From NCBI GenBank assembly GCA_021414065.1, contig JAIOPE010000004.1:1-38635 (forward strand): a stretch of 38,635 nt of DNA. The letters run 5' to 3'. The stretch comes from Planctomycetota bacterium. Lineage in GTDB: Bacteria > Planctomycetota > JAJSAM01 > JAJVHW01. The notes under the pieces were generated by a model. It made no database searches and was not told the DNA's origin. It worked only from the letters and a program-made list of their open reading frames with translations. Below, one piece after another: positions 17,195-25,981 of this stretch. Position 1 is the stretch's first letter. Every line of letters starts with the position of its first letter. A program made the position numbers and the translations under genes.

Positions 17195-18514
17195 TTACTT
17201 CACCGGGTTCGGCGCGAGTGAGAGACCGGCCTCTGCCAGTTTCTGCTTCACTTCGTTCAGACTCGTCTGGCCGAAGTTCTTGATCGTCATCAGCTCGGTC
17301 TCGCTCTTCGCACAGAGGTCGCCGACCAGCTTGAGCCCGAGGACGTTCATGCAGTGGCGGCTCCGGACGGAGAGTTCGAGCTCCTGCAGGGGCTTCGCGA
17401 GCAGCTTGCGCTTGTCGCCGTCCGAGGCGATGCCTTCGAGGATCGTGCGCGCCTCTTCCGACTCGCGGACGATCTCGTCGCGCGACATTCCGAGGCGCAC
17501 GCCCTTCTGTGCAAGGACGTCCTTGATCTCCTGCAAGCTGGTCTCGCCGAAGTTCTTGTACGAGAGGAGTTCCGCCTCCGTCTTCTGGACGAGGTCGCCA
17601 AGCGTTCGGACGCCCATCTTCGCCAAGCAGTTGCGACTGCGCACCGAGAGCTCGAAGTCCGTGACCGGCAGCCGGAGGATCGCCGCGCGCTTGTCGGAGC
17701 GGCGCTCAAGGTCCTCGTCGTAGAACATGCCGTGGGATGCGGCAGCGTCCTTGTCGAAGAGGCGCGCGCGACCGTCGGACGGGTCCGCGTCGAGGATCGT
17801 GCGGAAGCACTCGCGCGCCTTGGTGAACTCGCCGCGGTCCTCGTAGATGTTGCCGAGGTTCATCCAAGCGTTGCGGGGGGCGCCGCTCAGTTCGACGCAG
17901 CGCTTGTACATCTGGAGGGCGTTGTCTTCGTCGCCGTGGGTGCCCTCGATGAAGGCCCTGCGGAACAGCGCGCGCGCGTGCGGCGGGTCGGCGCGCATCG
18001 CCTTCTCATACGCGGCGACTGCGTCCACGCGCTCGCCGTTCAACTCGGCGAGGCGTCCTTCGAGATACGACCGCTCCGCCGCATCGGCGTCCTTGCCCAT
18101 GGCAGCGAGGGCGGCCTCGAGCGCGTCCGCGTCGCCCAGTTCGGCGCTGCATTCGGCCACGATCGCGGCGACGGTGGCGTCGCTCTTCGCGTGGTCAGCG
18201 AGAATCTGGCGGGCCTCCGACGGGCGTCCGCTCGCGGAGAGTGCGCGTGCGCGGATCGTGCGGTTCGCCTTCGTCGTTGCGCCGACGAGAGCGGCCGCGG
18301 CCTCGGCGTCGCGCCCGAGAACGAAGAGAACGAGCCCGCGGCGCTGGGCCACGGCGCCCTTCGCGTCGGCTGCGAGGGTCGCGAGGAGATGAACGGCCTT
18401 GCGCCGCTGATCGGCGTCAGCGCCGGCCGACGCTCTGGCGTTCACGATCTCCGAGGCCTCAGGAGCGTCTTTGCTGAGGATGCCGAGAACGTCGACCGTG
18501 ATCGTGGTGGTCAT
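17195..18514 (-). CDS. TPR protein with two RNA polymerase alpha C-terminal domains
   Basis: A 439-residue cytoplasmic protein. Residues about 40-260 form tetratricopeptide-like helices (for example [20 protein letters not shown]). Two alpha-CTD modules follow, at about 286-345 ([20 protein letters not shown], then [14 protein letters not shown]) and 378-433 ([20 protein letters not shown], then [14 protein letters not shown]). In E. coli alpha-CTD, Arg265 of the VRS motif and Asn268 contact UP-element DNA. The Arg is kept in both modules, while the Asn is kept in the first and is His in the second. The alpha N-terminal assembly domain is absent, so this is not rpoA. Such proteins are known from planctomycetes, but the role is not settled; recruiting or competing for promoter DNA or activators is my inference. 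ATG 18514 has GAGGA nine bases upstream. Confidence 0.85.
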   Translation of the reverse strand: MTTTITVDVLGILSKDAPEASEIVNARASAGADADQRRKAVHLLATLAADAKGAVAQRRGLVLFVLGRDAEAAAALVGATTKANRTIRARALSASGRPSEARQILADHAKSDATVAAIVAECSAELGDADALEAALAAMGKDADAAERSYLEGRLAELNGERVDAVAAYEKAMRADPPHARALFRRAFIEGTHGDEDNALQMYKRCVELSGAPRNAWMNLGNIYEDRGEFTKARECFRTILDADPSDGRARLFDKDAAASHGMFYDEDLERRSDKRAAILRLPVTDFELSVRSRNCLAKMGVRTLGDLVQKTEAELLSYKNFGETSLQEIKDVLAQKGVRLGMSRDEIVRESEEARTILEGIASDGDKRKLLAKPLQELELSVRSRHCMNVLGLKLVGDLCAKSETELMTIKNFGQTSLNEVKQKLAEAGLSLAPNPVK

Positions 18515-19583
18515 GCGCGTTGTTCCTCGAACTTGGGATGGGGGGGCGCCGTGCAGGGGGAGAATTCAGGCGATAGCCGACCACGTACCGCCGTGGGCCC
18601 ATCGACCGAGAGGGTCGCGCGCCAGCGACGAGCAGCCTTCTCGATCGACTGCCTCGGTCGATCTTTCGCCAAACCCCGGATTGTCGATCCCTGCTCTCCG
18701 GAGTCAAGCTTCCCGCCGCCCGCCGTGCGTTCGGACCGTCGGCGCGTGTGGCGGCAGATCCGCGGTTCGTCCTCTGGTCCGTCGATTCAAGGTGGCGCGG
18801 CGCGTCGGATGGTCGGCCCGTGATCGGCGCACCTCGACCGCCCCACGGACCCGGGCGGGAACGTGGGAGCGGAGGCACGGGTCCTCTGAGCCCGTCGCGT
18901 CAACTGTGACGTCAACGGTGACGTTCGCGTCAGCGCGCGATGTTGTGGTACCGCGGGCCTGCGGCGGACGCGGGTCGGGGCAGTGCCCACGCGGCACCCT
19001 CGCACCGAGCCCATGCGGTGGAGGCAGGGGCCGGCCACGGTTGCCGTGCCGCATCGCCCTTCTGTGCCGAGCGAATCCGCACATGCCGAGACCGAGCGAC
19101 TCGCGAGCAGTGGGTGATAATGAGTGGCGATGTCGCGGACTGCGGCGACGCGAGGGCGATCAGCGGGCGACCCACCGTGCAGCCAGGCCCCCTCGGCGGG
19201 ATCGTTCGTCATTGCGCGGTATCAACGACGTAACATCTATGTTCTGATCGACTTGCACGCGCTTCATGGCGCTTGACGGATCGATTCCGACCTCGCATCG
19301 GCGCCCCGGCGGGCGCCAGTCAGCGCAGTGGGCAGAGACTGCGGTCTCCTTCGAGACGACCCGCGCGCGATCGAGCGACCTGCGGTGCCGGCTCCTTCGT
19401 GCGCTGCGGTGACTCCAAGCTGGGGTCCCGGCGGGGCGCGCAAACGGCAAGGCGATTGCTTGTGGCATCCGTAGAGATCCGAAGGTTAGACTTCCGCCTC
19501 GGGCTGATTCCCTACCCTGAGACCACCACGCGAGCGGTGGCCGGGCGGGGCTCACGGATGCGGCGCTGCGGAGGAGATGCACG
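18515..19583. other. About 1 kb without a convincing gene; leader and operator-like sequences
   Basis: No frame here shows a recognisable domain, and the longer ones overlap each other on both strands, as G+C-rich noncoding DNA does. Visible structures are a tandem GTCAACNGTGAC repeat (18899-18922), AACAT-CT-ATGTT (19232-19243) in a locally A+T-richer stretch, a GGCGCCC-CGGC-GGGCGCC hairpin (19300-19317), and GAGAC-TGCG-GTCTC-CTTC-GAGAC (19335-19357), where the middle block can pair with either neighbour. TAGACT at 19487-19492 is a candidate -10 for the 19584 gene. I see no tRNA, RNase P, SRP or tmRNA signature. Confidence 0.5.
18899..18922. repeat. 12-bp tandem repeat GTCAACNGTGAC x2, operator-like
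   Basis: Two adjacent units, GTCAACTGTGAC (18899-18910) and GTCAACGGTGAC (18911-18922), differ at one base. Each carries GTCA and TGAC as inverted half-sites. The junction creates the palindrome TGACGTCA (18907-18914). The site lies between divergent genes, about 390 bp upstream of the TPR/alpha-CTD start, so a regulator-binding role is possible but unproven. Confidence 0.5.
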
Positions 19584-22454
19584 ATGAACAATCGCAGAGA
19601 CGGCGTTCTCGAAGAGGGTCGCTGGGCGCGCGCGAGCACGAAGGCGAAGTTGTCCACCGGCGTGCTCGCTGCGATGGCGGTGAGCGCGGCGTGGGGAATC
19701 GACGGCGACGCGCATGCCGCGCGTCAGGCGTCGACCCTCAAGGTCCTGAAGGTCAACGTGATGAGCTTGACCAACGTGCCTGCGAACCAGATCGTCGAGG
19801 TCACGTTCTCTGCGGACATCGATCCGGGCACGGTCAGCCCCGCGTCCGTCCAGGTGCGCGCGCAGAACGCGACCGGCACCGGCTACACGAAGCAGGTGTT
19901 CGGTTCGTTCCAGGTTGCCGGCAATCTGATCCGTTTCTTCCCTCGCCTGCCGGGCCACCTCCGCGACGCTTCCGGCAAGTTCTACACCGCAGGCTCGCCG
20001 CAGGATGACGCGACCGAGAACGCCGGGTTCCACGCCGGAACGAACTACGAGATCCGGATGATCGGCAACCCGCTGGGTTCCCCGATCCGCGCAGCCACGG
20101 GGCGTCCGCTCAATCGCAGCACGCTTTCGCGCTTCACGATCGCCACCGCTTCCAGTCCGAGCCAGCTCTACACCACGCGCAGTTACAGCGACTCGCCTCC
20201 GCCGCAGTTCGCGTTCTCGAATCCGCCGGACACCGTTCCGATCCCCGAGACGCAGTACGCGACGCGCGGCGGCACGAAGGGTGTGCCGAACGAGATCGAC
20301 GTTCAGATTTACTGCACGCGCGTTCCGCTCTCGCCGACCACCGCCCGCGTGCCTGGCAACGTCAGCATGACGATGCTCGAGCGCTACGGCGACGCGAACA
20401 AGCGGCGCCCCGCGCCGGGCACGACTTTCATCGAACAGAACTTCGAGACCACCCTGATGGTCTACAAGCCGACCTTCCCGCTCGCGGACCAGGGGCTTTA
20501 CGCTCTCCGCGTCAGCAAGAACCTGAAGGACCTCACGGAGCAGTACGACTTCCAGCCGAACCGAGAGCGCGATCGTCTGCGCCGCATCTACGAGTTCCTT
20601 TCGACGCAGCGCGCGAACAACCCGGGCGCCAATGCGGCCGATCTTCCCGATCCCCCGGCCTCGCTGATCGGCGACTGGCCGCCGGTCACGGACACGGCCG
20701 CTCGCGGGGTCCTGAAGACGAACATGCTCGCGCTGGGCGATGCCCACCCGGACGAGATCGACCCGCGCACGATGGTGATCTTCACGACGCGCGACGAGCC
20801 TGTGACGTCCGCCGACTTCCGAATCGACTTCCTGAAGTCGGAGAACCTGTTCGATCCCACGATCTCCACGGCCGAGTGGGACCTCGGCGTCCCGGGCGCG
20901 GCGTCGGCGATCTTCACGGTCGCGGGCGGAAGCGCAGTTGACGGCGACCTACTGCCGACGACGAACGTCACGCTCAACCCTGCACTCGTCCCCAACTTCA
21001 CCTTCAACTTCCGTGACGTCGTGATCCCGCAGGGCGTGACGGTCTCGTTCACGTCCACGACCACGCGGCCTGTCTCGCTGCTGGCGATCAATTTCACGCT
21101 GAACGGCGTCATCAGTCTCCCGGGCCAGCCAGGCCTGCAGAGTTCGGAAGGCTCCACGTCCGTTGTCGCCGGCGGTCTTGGCGGTCCCGGCGGGGGCCAG
21201 GGCGGCTCGGCGAGCTACGCTTCGACGAACAACCTCAATCCGTCGAACGCCCAGCGTGCATCGGGCATCACCGGCCCGTCCGGCAAGGCCGGCGTGGACA
21301 GCGACGGCGGCAACCCCAGCACCTTCGGCGGTGGCGGCGGCCTTGGCGGCAAGATGGCCAGCGGCACGTACTACGGTTACTCGGGCGGTGGCGGCGGTGG
21401 CGGTGCGCGCCTGGCCGGCAAGGCCGGTGGCGCAGGCACGGCCGGTGGCGGCACGTTCGGCGCATCCTGGAACGGCGCTGGTGGCAACGGCGGCGCAGGC
21501 TCGTCCAACGTTGAACTGAAGCCCCTCGTCGGCGGCGGCGGCGGCGGCGTTGGCCCGGGCGGCGGCTTCGGGTACGGCGGAACGAACGGCTGGGGAACGT
21601 CGTCGTGGTTCGGCAACGGCGGCTCCGGCGGTGGTGGCGGTGGCGCGATCCTCATCCAGACCGCGAAGGTCTTGACGATCGGTTCGACCGGCGCGGTTCG
21701 GGCGATCGGAGGCAAGGGCGCCAACCAGTTGTCCTACAACGGTGGCGCGTCAGGTCCTGGCGGTGGCGGCGGCGGCGGATCTGTCCTGCTGCGTTCCACC
21801 GGCGGTTTCAACATCCTCAGCGCGGCGCCGTTCGACGTCTCCGGCGGTGCTGGCGGTAGCTCGACGAGTGGCTATCCGACCTCCGGCGGTGCTGGCGGCA
21901 CGGGCTTCATTCGCACAGAGGAGCCGACCGGCGTCACGACGTACACTCCCGCGAACGGAACAACCGGCACGTTCGATCCGGTCGGTGGCGGCGTGGCGTC
22001 CTTCGTCTACTCCAAGTGGGCTGACATCGGCGTCCAGGACCCGCGCATCCTTCCGTGGACGAACGCAGATATCGCGACGAACCCGACCACGAACGACGCT
22101 GTCTACGTGATGGTCCAGATGACCAAGGAAGACTCGAGCGTCTTCGGCACGCCGGACGTCTCGAAGGTGGACGCGCTGCAGAACTCGAAGGACACCAAGG
22201 TCACGTCGAACTGGCTCCCGATCAAGATCCACGACAAGACGGGCCTCCCCGGGAAGGGCGCTTTCAGCCCCCCTGGCTACGACCCGAGCGTCCATGGGCT
22301 TGAGTACTCCGGGTTCCCGGTCACGCAGCTCAACAACCTCGGCTACCGGTTCATCCGGTTCCGCATCTACTTCCAGCTGGACTCCCTGCAGCAGCGCGTG
22401 GACCCCATGCCGAGCGTGGACTTCATCACGACGCACGTGCAGTTCAACCTGTAA
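19584..22454 (+). CDS. Large secreted Ig-like protein with glycine-rich region
   Basis: A 956-residue exported protein, a distant relative in layout of the gene at 12114. ATG 19584 is preceded by GCGGAGGAG. The N-terminus (KLSTGVLAAMAVSAAWG, then DAHA) is a plausible signal peptide to about residue 46. A Big_5-like domain follows (QIVEVTFSADIDPGTVSPAS near 68). The middle (about 190-520) is beta-rich and unassigned. Residues about 525-785 are strongly glycine-rich with runs such as GGGGGGG, interspersed with short strands (AILIQTAKVLTIGSTGAVRA), the pattern of large repetitive adhesin-like or matrix proteins. The C-terminal 150 residues (DAVYVMVQMTKEDSS, RFIRFRIYFQLD) form another unknown domain. 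TAGACT at 19487-19492 may be its -10 and a strong terminator follows, so it is probably monocistronic. The function is unknown; surface or extracellular structure is likely. Confidence 0.8.
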   Translation: MNNRRDGVLEEGRWARASTKAKLSTGVLAAMAVSAAWGIDGDAHAARQASTLKVLKVNVMSLTNVPANQIVEVTFSADIDPGTVSPASVQVRAQNATGTGYTKQVFGSFQVAGNLIRFFPRLPGHLRDASGKFYTAGSPQDDATENAGFHAGTNYEIRMIGNPLGSPIRAATGRPLNRSTLSRFTIATASSPSQLYTTRSYSDSPPPQFAFSNPPDTVPIPETQYATRGGTKGVPNEIDVQIYCTRVPLSPTTARVPGNVSMTMLERYGDANKRRPAPGTTFIEQNFETTLMVYKPTFPLADQGLYALRVSKNLKDLTEQYDFQPNRERDRLRRIYEFLSTQRANNPGANAADLPDPPASLIGDWPPVTDTAARGVLKTNMLALGDAHPDEIDPRTMVIFTTRDEPVTSADFRIDFLKSENLFDPTISTAEWDLGVPGAASAIFTVAGGSAVDGDLLPTTNVTLNPALVPNFTFNFRDVVIPQGVTVSFTSTTTRPVSLLAINFTLNGVISLPGQPGLQSSEGSTSVVAGGLGGPGGGQGGSASYASTNNLNPSNAQRASGITGPSGKAGVDSDGGNPSTFGGGGGLGGKMASGTYYGYSGGGGGGGARLAGKAGGAGTAGGGTFGASWNGAGGNGGAGSSNVELKPLVGGGGGGVGPGGGFGYGGTNGWGTSSWFGNGGSGGGGGGAILIQTAKVLTIGSTGAVRAIGGKGANQLSYNGGASGPGGGGGGGSVLLRSTGGFNILSAAPFDVSGGAGGSSTSGYPTSGGAGGTGFIRTEEPTGVTTYTPANGTTGTFDPVGGGVASFVYSKWADIGVQDPRILPWTNADIATNPTTNDAVYVMVQMTKEDSSVFGTPDVSKVDALQNSKDTKVTSNWLPIKIHDKTGLPGKGAFSPPGYDPSVHGLEYSGFPVTQLNNLGYRFIRFRIYFQLDSLQQRVDPMPSVDFITTHVQFNL

Positions 22455-22477
22455 CTCTGAACCGCTCAGGCGGAACG

Positions 22478-22513
22478 GCGGGCGGTGCTTCGGCACCGCC
22501 CGCTTTGTTTTTT
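22478..22513 (+). terminator. Rho-independent terminator after the glycine-rich protein gene
   Basis: An 11-bp perfect stem, GCGGGCGGTGC (22478-22488) and GCACCGCCCGC (22493-22503), closes a TTCG tetraloop and is followed by TTTGTTTTTT (22504-22513). This is a textbook intrinsic terminator and the clearest in the window. Confidence 0.95.
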
Positions 22514-22532
22514 GCCGCTGCACCTGTAGCAT
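22505..22532 (+). promoter_or_regulatory. Possible murA promoter overlapping the upstream terminator
   Basis: TTGTTT (22505-22510), inside the terminator T-tract, and TAGCAT (22527-22532) are 16 bases apart, and the murA GTG start is 46 bases further on. The -10 resembles the other TAG..T elements in this window. The -35 match is only moderate. Confidence 0.35.
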
Positions 22533-22577
22533 CCCGCCAGCCCCTGTCGTACCCGCGTACTCCCGACCGGAGACGTC

Positions 22578-23870
22578 GTGGACAAGTTCGTCATCGAAGG
22601 AGGAGTCGCCCTCCGCGGCGAGGTCGAGGCGAGCGTCGCCAAGAACTCGGTCCTCCCGCTCCTTGCCGCGACCCTGCTCACGCGTGAGCCCTGCAGGATT
22701 CTCGACGTTCCGCGGTTGAGCGACGTCGGGACGATGCTCACTATCCTGCGCGCGCTGGGAGTTGAGTGCCTCCACGAGGAGGACGGGTCGGTCACGACGC
22801 GCGTCGTGGACGAGACGAAGTGCGAGGCGCCGTACAAGCTCGTCCGGACGATGCGGGCGTCCATCTGTGTCCTGGGACCGCTGCTCGGGCGCCGTCGTCG
22901 CGCGCGCGTGTCGTTTCCCGGCGGGTGCGTGTTCGGTCCGCGACCGATCGACTTGCACCTCCGCGGGTTCCGCGCCCTGGGTGCCGAGCTGGAGCTCGAG
23001 GGCGGGTACATCGTCGGAGACGCGCGCAGTCTTCGCGGGGGGGAGATGTACCTCGGTGGGCCCTTCGGCTCGACCGTGACCGGCACGGCGAACGTGCTCA
23101 TGGCGGCGGTTCTCGCCGAAGGTACGACCCTCATCGACATGGCAGCGTGCGAGCCGGAGGTCCAGGACGTTGCGAACTTCCTGGTTGCGATGGGCGCGGA
23201 CATCCGCGGGATCGGAACTCCGACGCTCGAGGTGCATGGCGTCGCAGAGCTCCACGGAGCGACGTATCGTCCGGTGCCGGATCGGATCGAGGCGGGCACG
23301 TTCCTCGCGGCGGCCGCGATCACGGGCGGCACGGTCACGGTGCGCAAGTGCCGCCCTGATCACTTGCGTGCGGTGACCGAACGACTGCAGGCCGTTGGCT
23401 GCCGCGTGAAGACCGGCGAGGATTGGGTGTCCTGCTCACGCCACGCGCGCCTTCAGGCGGCGGACGTCACGACGTTGCCGTATCCGGGTTTCCCCACGGA
23501 TCTTCAGGCGCAGTTCATGTCGGTCGTGTGTCTCGCAGACGGCGTTTCGGTGATCACGGAGAAGGTCTATCCGGAGCGGTTCATGCACATCTCGGAGCTC
23601 GAGCGCATGCGCTCCCGCATTCGCAAGGAAGGCAACTGCGCCATCGTGCACGGAACGGATTGGCTCTCTGGGGCGCCCGTGATCGCGTCCGACCTGCGAG
23701 CGTCGGCCGCGCTCGTCCTCGCCGGGCTCGTTGCCGAGGGCAAGACGACCGTGCGCCGGATCTACCATCTCGACCGCGGCTACGAGCGGATGGAACGCAA
23801 GCTGCAGCATCTCGGCGCGCGGATCGAGCGAGTCCGAGACGAGGACGAGGGCAAGGGCGAGGACTCCTGA
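22578..23870 (+). CDS. murA: UDP-N-acetylglucosamine 1-carboxyvinyltransferase MurA
   Basis: A 430-residue MurA, which transfers enolpyruvate from PEP to UDP-GlcNAc in the first committed step of peptidoglycan synthesis. The catalytic pair Lys22-Asn23 (VAKNSVLP) is present. The mobile-loop cysteine is kept as Cys117 in PGGCVFGPRPIDLH, the residue fosfomycin alkylates, so this is the Cys type rather than the resistant Asp type. Other family blocks include EVQDVANFLVAMGADI, PDRIEAGTFLAAAA, PGFPTDLQAQF and a C-terminal ALVLAGLVAEGKT. The GTG start has GGAG at 22569-22572, five bases upstream. The product has a slightly extended acidic C-terminus (DEDEGKGEDS). It supports a peptidoglycan-containing wall in this organism, which matters because planctomycetes were long thought to lack one. 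Confidence 0.96.
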   Translation: MDKFVIEGGVALRGEVEASVAKNSVLPLLAATLLTREPCRILDVPRLSDVGTMLTILRALGVECLHEEDGSVTTRVVDETKCEAPYKLVRTMRASICVLGPLLGRRRRARVSFPGGCVFGPRPIDLHLRGFRALGAELELEGGYIVGDARSLRGGEMYLGGPFGSTVTGTANVLMAAVLAEGTTLIDMAACEPEVQDVANFLVAMGADIRGIGTPTLEVHGVAELHGATYRPVPDRIEAGTFLAAAAITGGTVTVRKCRPDHLRAVTERLQAVGCRVKTGEDWVSCSRHARLQAADVTTLPYPGFPTDLQAQFMSVVCLADGVSVITEKVYPERFMHISELERMRSRIRKEGNCAIVHGTDWLSGAPVIASDLRASAALVLAGLVAEGKTTVRRIYHLDRGYERMERKLQHLGARIERVRDEDEGKGEDS

Positions 23871-23894
23871 TCTCCCACGACTCCGGGTGCCTTC

Positions 23895-23923
23895 TTGACG
23901 GGCAACGGCGTCGGTCCTAGGCT
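23895..23923 (+). promoter_or_regulatory. Candidate promoter for ffh
   Basis: TTGACG (23895-23900) and TAGGCT (23918-23923) are separated by 17 bases. Transcription would begin about 55 bases before the ffh ATG. The -35 is the same TTGACG as in the promoter at 12051. Confidence 0.55.
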
Positions 23924-23983
23924 CCACCGTTTCAACGCGCCCTGCGGCTGAACGCCCGCGCGTGCCCGCCAGAGCGACCCCGC

Positions 23984-25423
23984 ATGTTTGAATCCCTTGC
24001 CCAGCGCCTTCAGTCCGTGTTCTCACGGCTCGGCCGGAGGACTGCCCTCACCGAGTCGGACGTGGACGAGGCACTGCGGGAGATCCGCACTGCGTTGCTG
24101 ACGGCCGACGTCCACCTGTCGGTCGTCAAGAAGCTCACGGCCGACATCAAGGCGCGTGCGGTGGGCGAGAAGGTGATCGAGTCGGTCCGCCCGGATCAGC
24201 AAGTTGCCAAGATCGTCTACGACGAACTCGTGCGACTCCTCGGAGGACAGCCCGGGACGATCTCCCCGCCGAACGACGGGGGCATCCCGATTCGCTGGTC
24301 CGCCTCTGGACCGACGGTCATTCTCATGGCAGGTCTCCAGGGGTCGGGGAAGACGACCACATGCGCGAAGCTTGCTCGGTATCTCAAGTCGAAAGGCCAC
24401 CGCCCGCTGCTCGTCGCTGCCGACATGCAGCGACCGGCCGCGGTGGAGCAGTTGAAGGTGCTCGGCGCGTCGCTTGAGATCCCCGTTCACTGGGAAGAGT
24501 CCGGACGTCCCCCGAAGATCTGCGAGCGCGCTGTCGCCAAGGCCACGGCGGATGGCAACGACGTTGTCATCCTCGACACGGCAGGGCGCCTGCACGTGGA
24601 CCGCGAACTGATGGACGAGGTCCGGGACATCGCCGCGCGCACCAAGCCGCACGAGGTGTTGCTCGTCCTCGACTCGATGACCGGCCAAGACGCTGTGAAC
24701 TCAGCGAAGGTGTTCGACGAGTCGCTGCCGTTGACCGGCGTCGTGCTCACGAAACTCGACGGCGACACGCGAGGCGGTGCGGCGCTGTCGGTCCTCTCGG
24801 TCACGGGCAAGCCCGTGCGCTTCGTTGGCACCGGCGAGAAGACGGAAGCGCTCGAGCCGTTCCACCCGGATCGCATGGCGTCGCGCATTCTCGGCATGGG
24901 CGACGTCGTGAGCCTCGTGGAACGCGCGCAGGAGGCGATGAAGCAGGAGGAGGTCGAGAAGGCCGCCGAGAAGCTCTTCGCCGGGTCGTTCACGATGGAC
25001 GACATGCTCCAGCAGTTCGAGCAGGTCGAACGCATGGGCCCCCTCAAGGACTGGCTCGGCATGATTCCGGGCATGGCCCCGGCGCTCGAAGGGCAGGAAG
25101 TGGACGAGAAGGGGATCAAGCGTGCCAAGGCCGTGATCCAGAGCATGACGGCCGAGGAGCGCCGCAAGCCCGACGTGCTCGACGCAGGGCGGCGCCGCCG
25201 GATCGCGCGCGGTTCTGGAACGTCGCTCGACGAGGTGAACCGTCTCATCAAGGGCTACAAACAGATGAAGCTCATGATGAAGCAACTCCGATCCGACGGT
25301 GGGATGATGGGCAAGATGGCCGACCGCCGGATGCGCAAGATGAAGGAAGAGCAGATACGAGAGATGCGGCGGCAGGGCGTCAAGCTCACGGAGATGGACT
25401 GGGCGCCCGAGGGTGAGCCGTAG
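23984..25423 (+). CDS. ffh: Signal recognition particle GTPase Ffh (SRP54)
   Basis: A 479-residue SRP54 homologue that binds signal sequences and 4.5S RNA and docks ribosomes at FtsY on the inner membrane. The four-helix N domain (MFESLAQRLQSVFSRLGRRT is its start) is followed by the G domain with GLQGSGKTTT at 117-126, AADMQRPAA, DTAGR and TKLDGDTRGG. The M domain ends the protein, with RRRRIARGSGTSLDEVNRLI as the RNA-binding helix and a methionine-rich stretch (KQMKLMMKQL, GGMMGKMADRRMRKM). Length and order are normal. ATG 23984 begins at the family N-terminus. rpsP follows after 173 bp, a conserved neighbour. The SRP RNA is not in this window. Confidence 0.97.
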   Translation: MFESLAQRLQSVFSRLGRRTALTESDVDEALREIRTALLTADVHLSVVKKLTADIKARAVGEKVIESVRPDQQVAKIVYDELVRLLGGQPGTISPPNDGGIPIRWSASGPTVILMAGLQGSGKTTTCAKLARYLKSKGHRPLLVAADMQRPAAVEQLKVLGASLEIPVHWEESGRPPKICERAVAKATADGNDVVILDTAGRLHVDRELMDEVRDIAARTKPHEVLLVLDSMTGQDAVNSAKVFDESLPLTGVVLTKLDGDTRGGAALSVLSVTGKPVRFVGTGEKTEALEPFHPDRMASRILGMGDVVSLVERAQEAMKQEEVEKAAEKLFAGSFTMDDMLQQFEQVERMGPLKDWLGMIPGMAPALEGQEVDEKGIKRAKAVIQSMTAEERRKPDVLDAGRRRRIARGSGTSLDEVNRLIKGYKQMKLMMKQLRSDGGMMGKMADRRMRKMKEEQIREMRRQGVKLTEMDWAPEGEP

Positions 25424-25513
25424 AGTGGTACAAGGACCTGGCCGGCGAGCGAGCCGGAGAGTTGACGGCACGCGGGTGTTGATGCACCGTGGGCCCCAGG
25501 CACCCGCAGTAGT

Positions 25514-25525
25514 TGAGAATTCTCA
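25514..25525. promoter_or_regulatory. 12-bp perfect palindrome TGAGAATTCTCA in the ffh-rpsP gap
   Basis: TGAGAATTCTCA is a perfect palindrome in an A+T-rich patch, 72 bases before the rpsP start. Just upstream, CGGGTG and CACCCG (25475-25506 region) can form a hairpin. This could be a repressor site or part of an rpsP leader; there is no direct evidence. Confidence 0.35.
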
Positions 25526-25596
25526 GTCTTTGAGGCAGCTTGGACGTTGAGGAACAGAGCCGCGGCGGATGCTGCGGCGGACGAGGAGAGACGAAC

Positions 25597-25977
25597 TTGG
25601 CAGTCAGACTTCGCATGGCCCGGACGGGCCGCAAGAACCGCCCCTTCTATCGCGTGGCGGCGTTCGACGCGCGCACGCGTCGCGACGGCGCCCCGATCGA
25701 GTACCTGGGGCACTACGACCCGCTCGTGAAGGACTTCGACAAGGGCGTGGTCATCGAGATCGAGCGCGCACAGTACTGGATCTCCAAGGGCGCGAAGTGC
25801 TCGGAGACGGTCGCGTCGTTCCTGAAGCGGAAGGGCGTCGTTCTCCCGCGCAACATCCTGAAGAACGGCGTCCGCTCCAAGGGCAAGCCGCAGGGTGCGA
25901 AGGCCCTCGCCGGCAAGGCCAAGGGTGGCACGGCGAAGACTGCCAAGCCGAAGGCCGCGAAGAAGCCGGGGACGTAG
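25597..25977 (+). CDS. rpsP: 30S ribosomal protein bS16
   Basis: A 126-residue bS16, a structural protein of the small ribosomal subunit. The natural start is a TTG at 25597-25599: it gives the family N-terminus (M)AVRLRMARTGRKNRPFYR and has GAGGAGAG about eight bases upstream. Longer ATG starts would add a non-homologous tail. The conserved blocks GRKNRPFYRVAAFDARTRRD, LGHYDP and WISKGAKCSETVASFLK are present. The C-terminus carries an unusual 40-residue tail rich in Lys, Ala and Gly (GKAKGGTAKTAKPKAAKKPG), since most bS16 proteins end at 80-90 residues. The usual followers rimM, trmD and rplS are absent; a different gene starts 4 bp after the stop. Confidence 0.93.
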   Translation: MAVRLRMARTGRKNRPFYRVAAFDARTRRDGAPIEYLGHYDPLVKDFDKGVVIEIERAQYWISKGAKCSETVASFLKRKGVVLPRNILKNGVRSKGKPQGAKALAGKAKGGTAKTAKPKAAKKPGT

Positions 25978-25981
25978 TCCG

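Noticed and set aside
18471..19247. A 258-codon frame in the 1-kb gap upstream of the glycine-rich protein
   Set aside because: It overlaps the start of the TPR/alpha-CTD gene, has no domain, and competing frames of similar length exist on the other strand.
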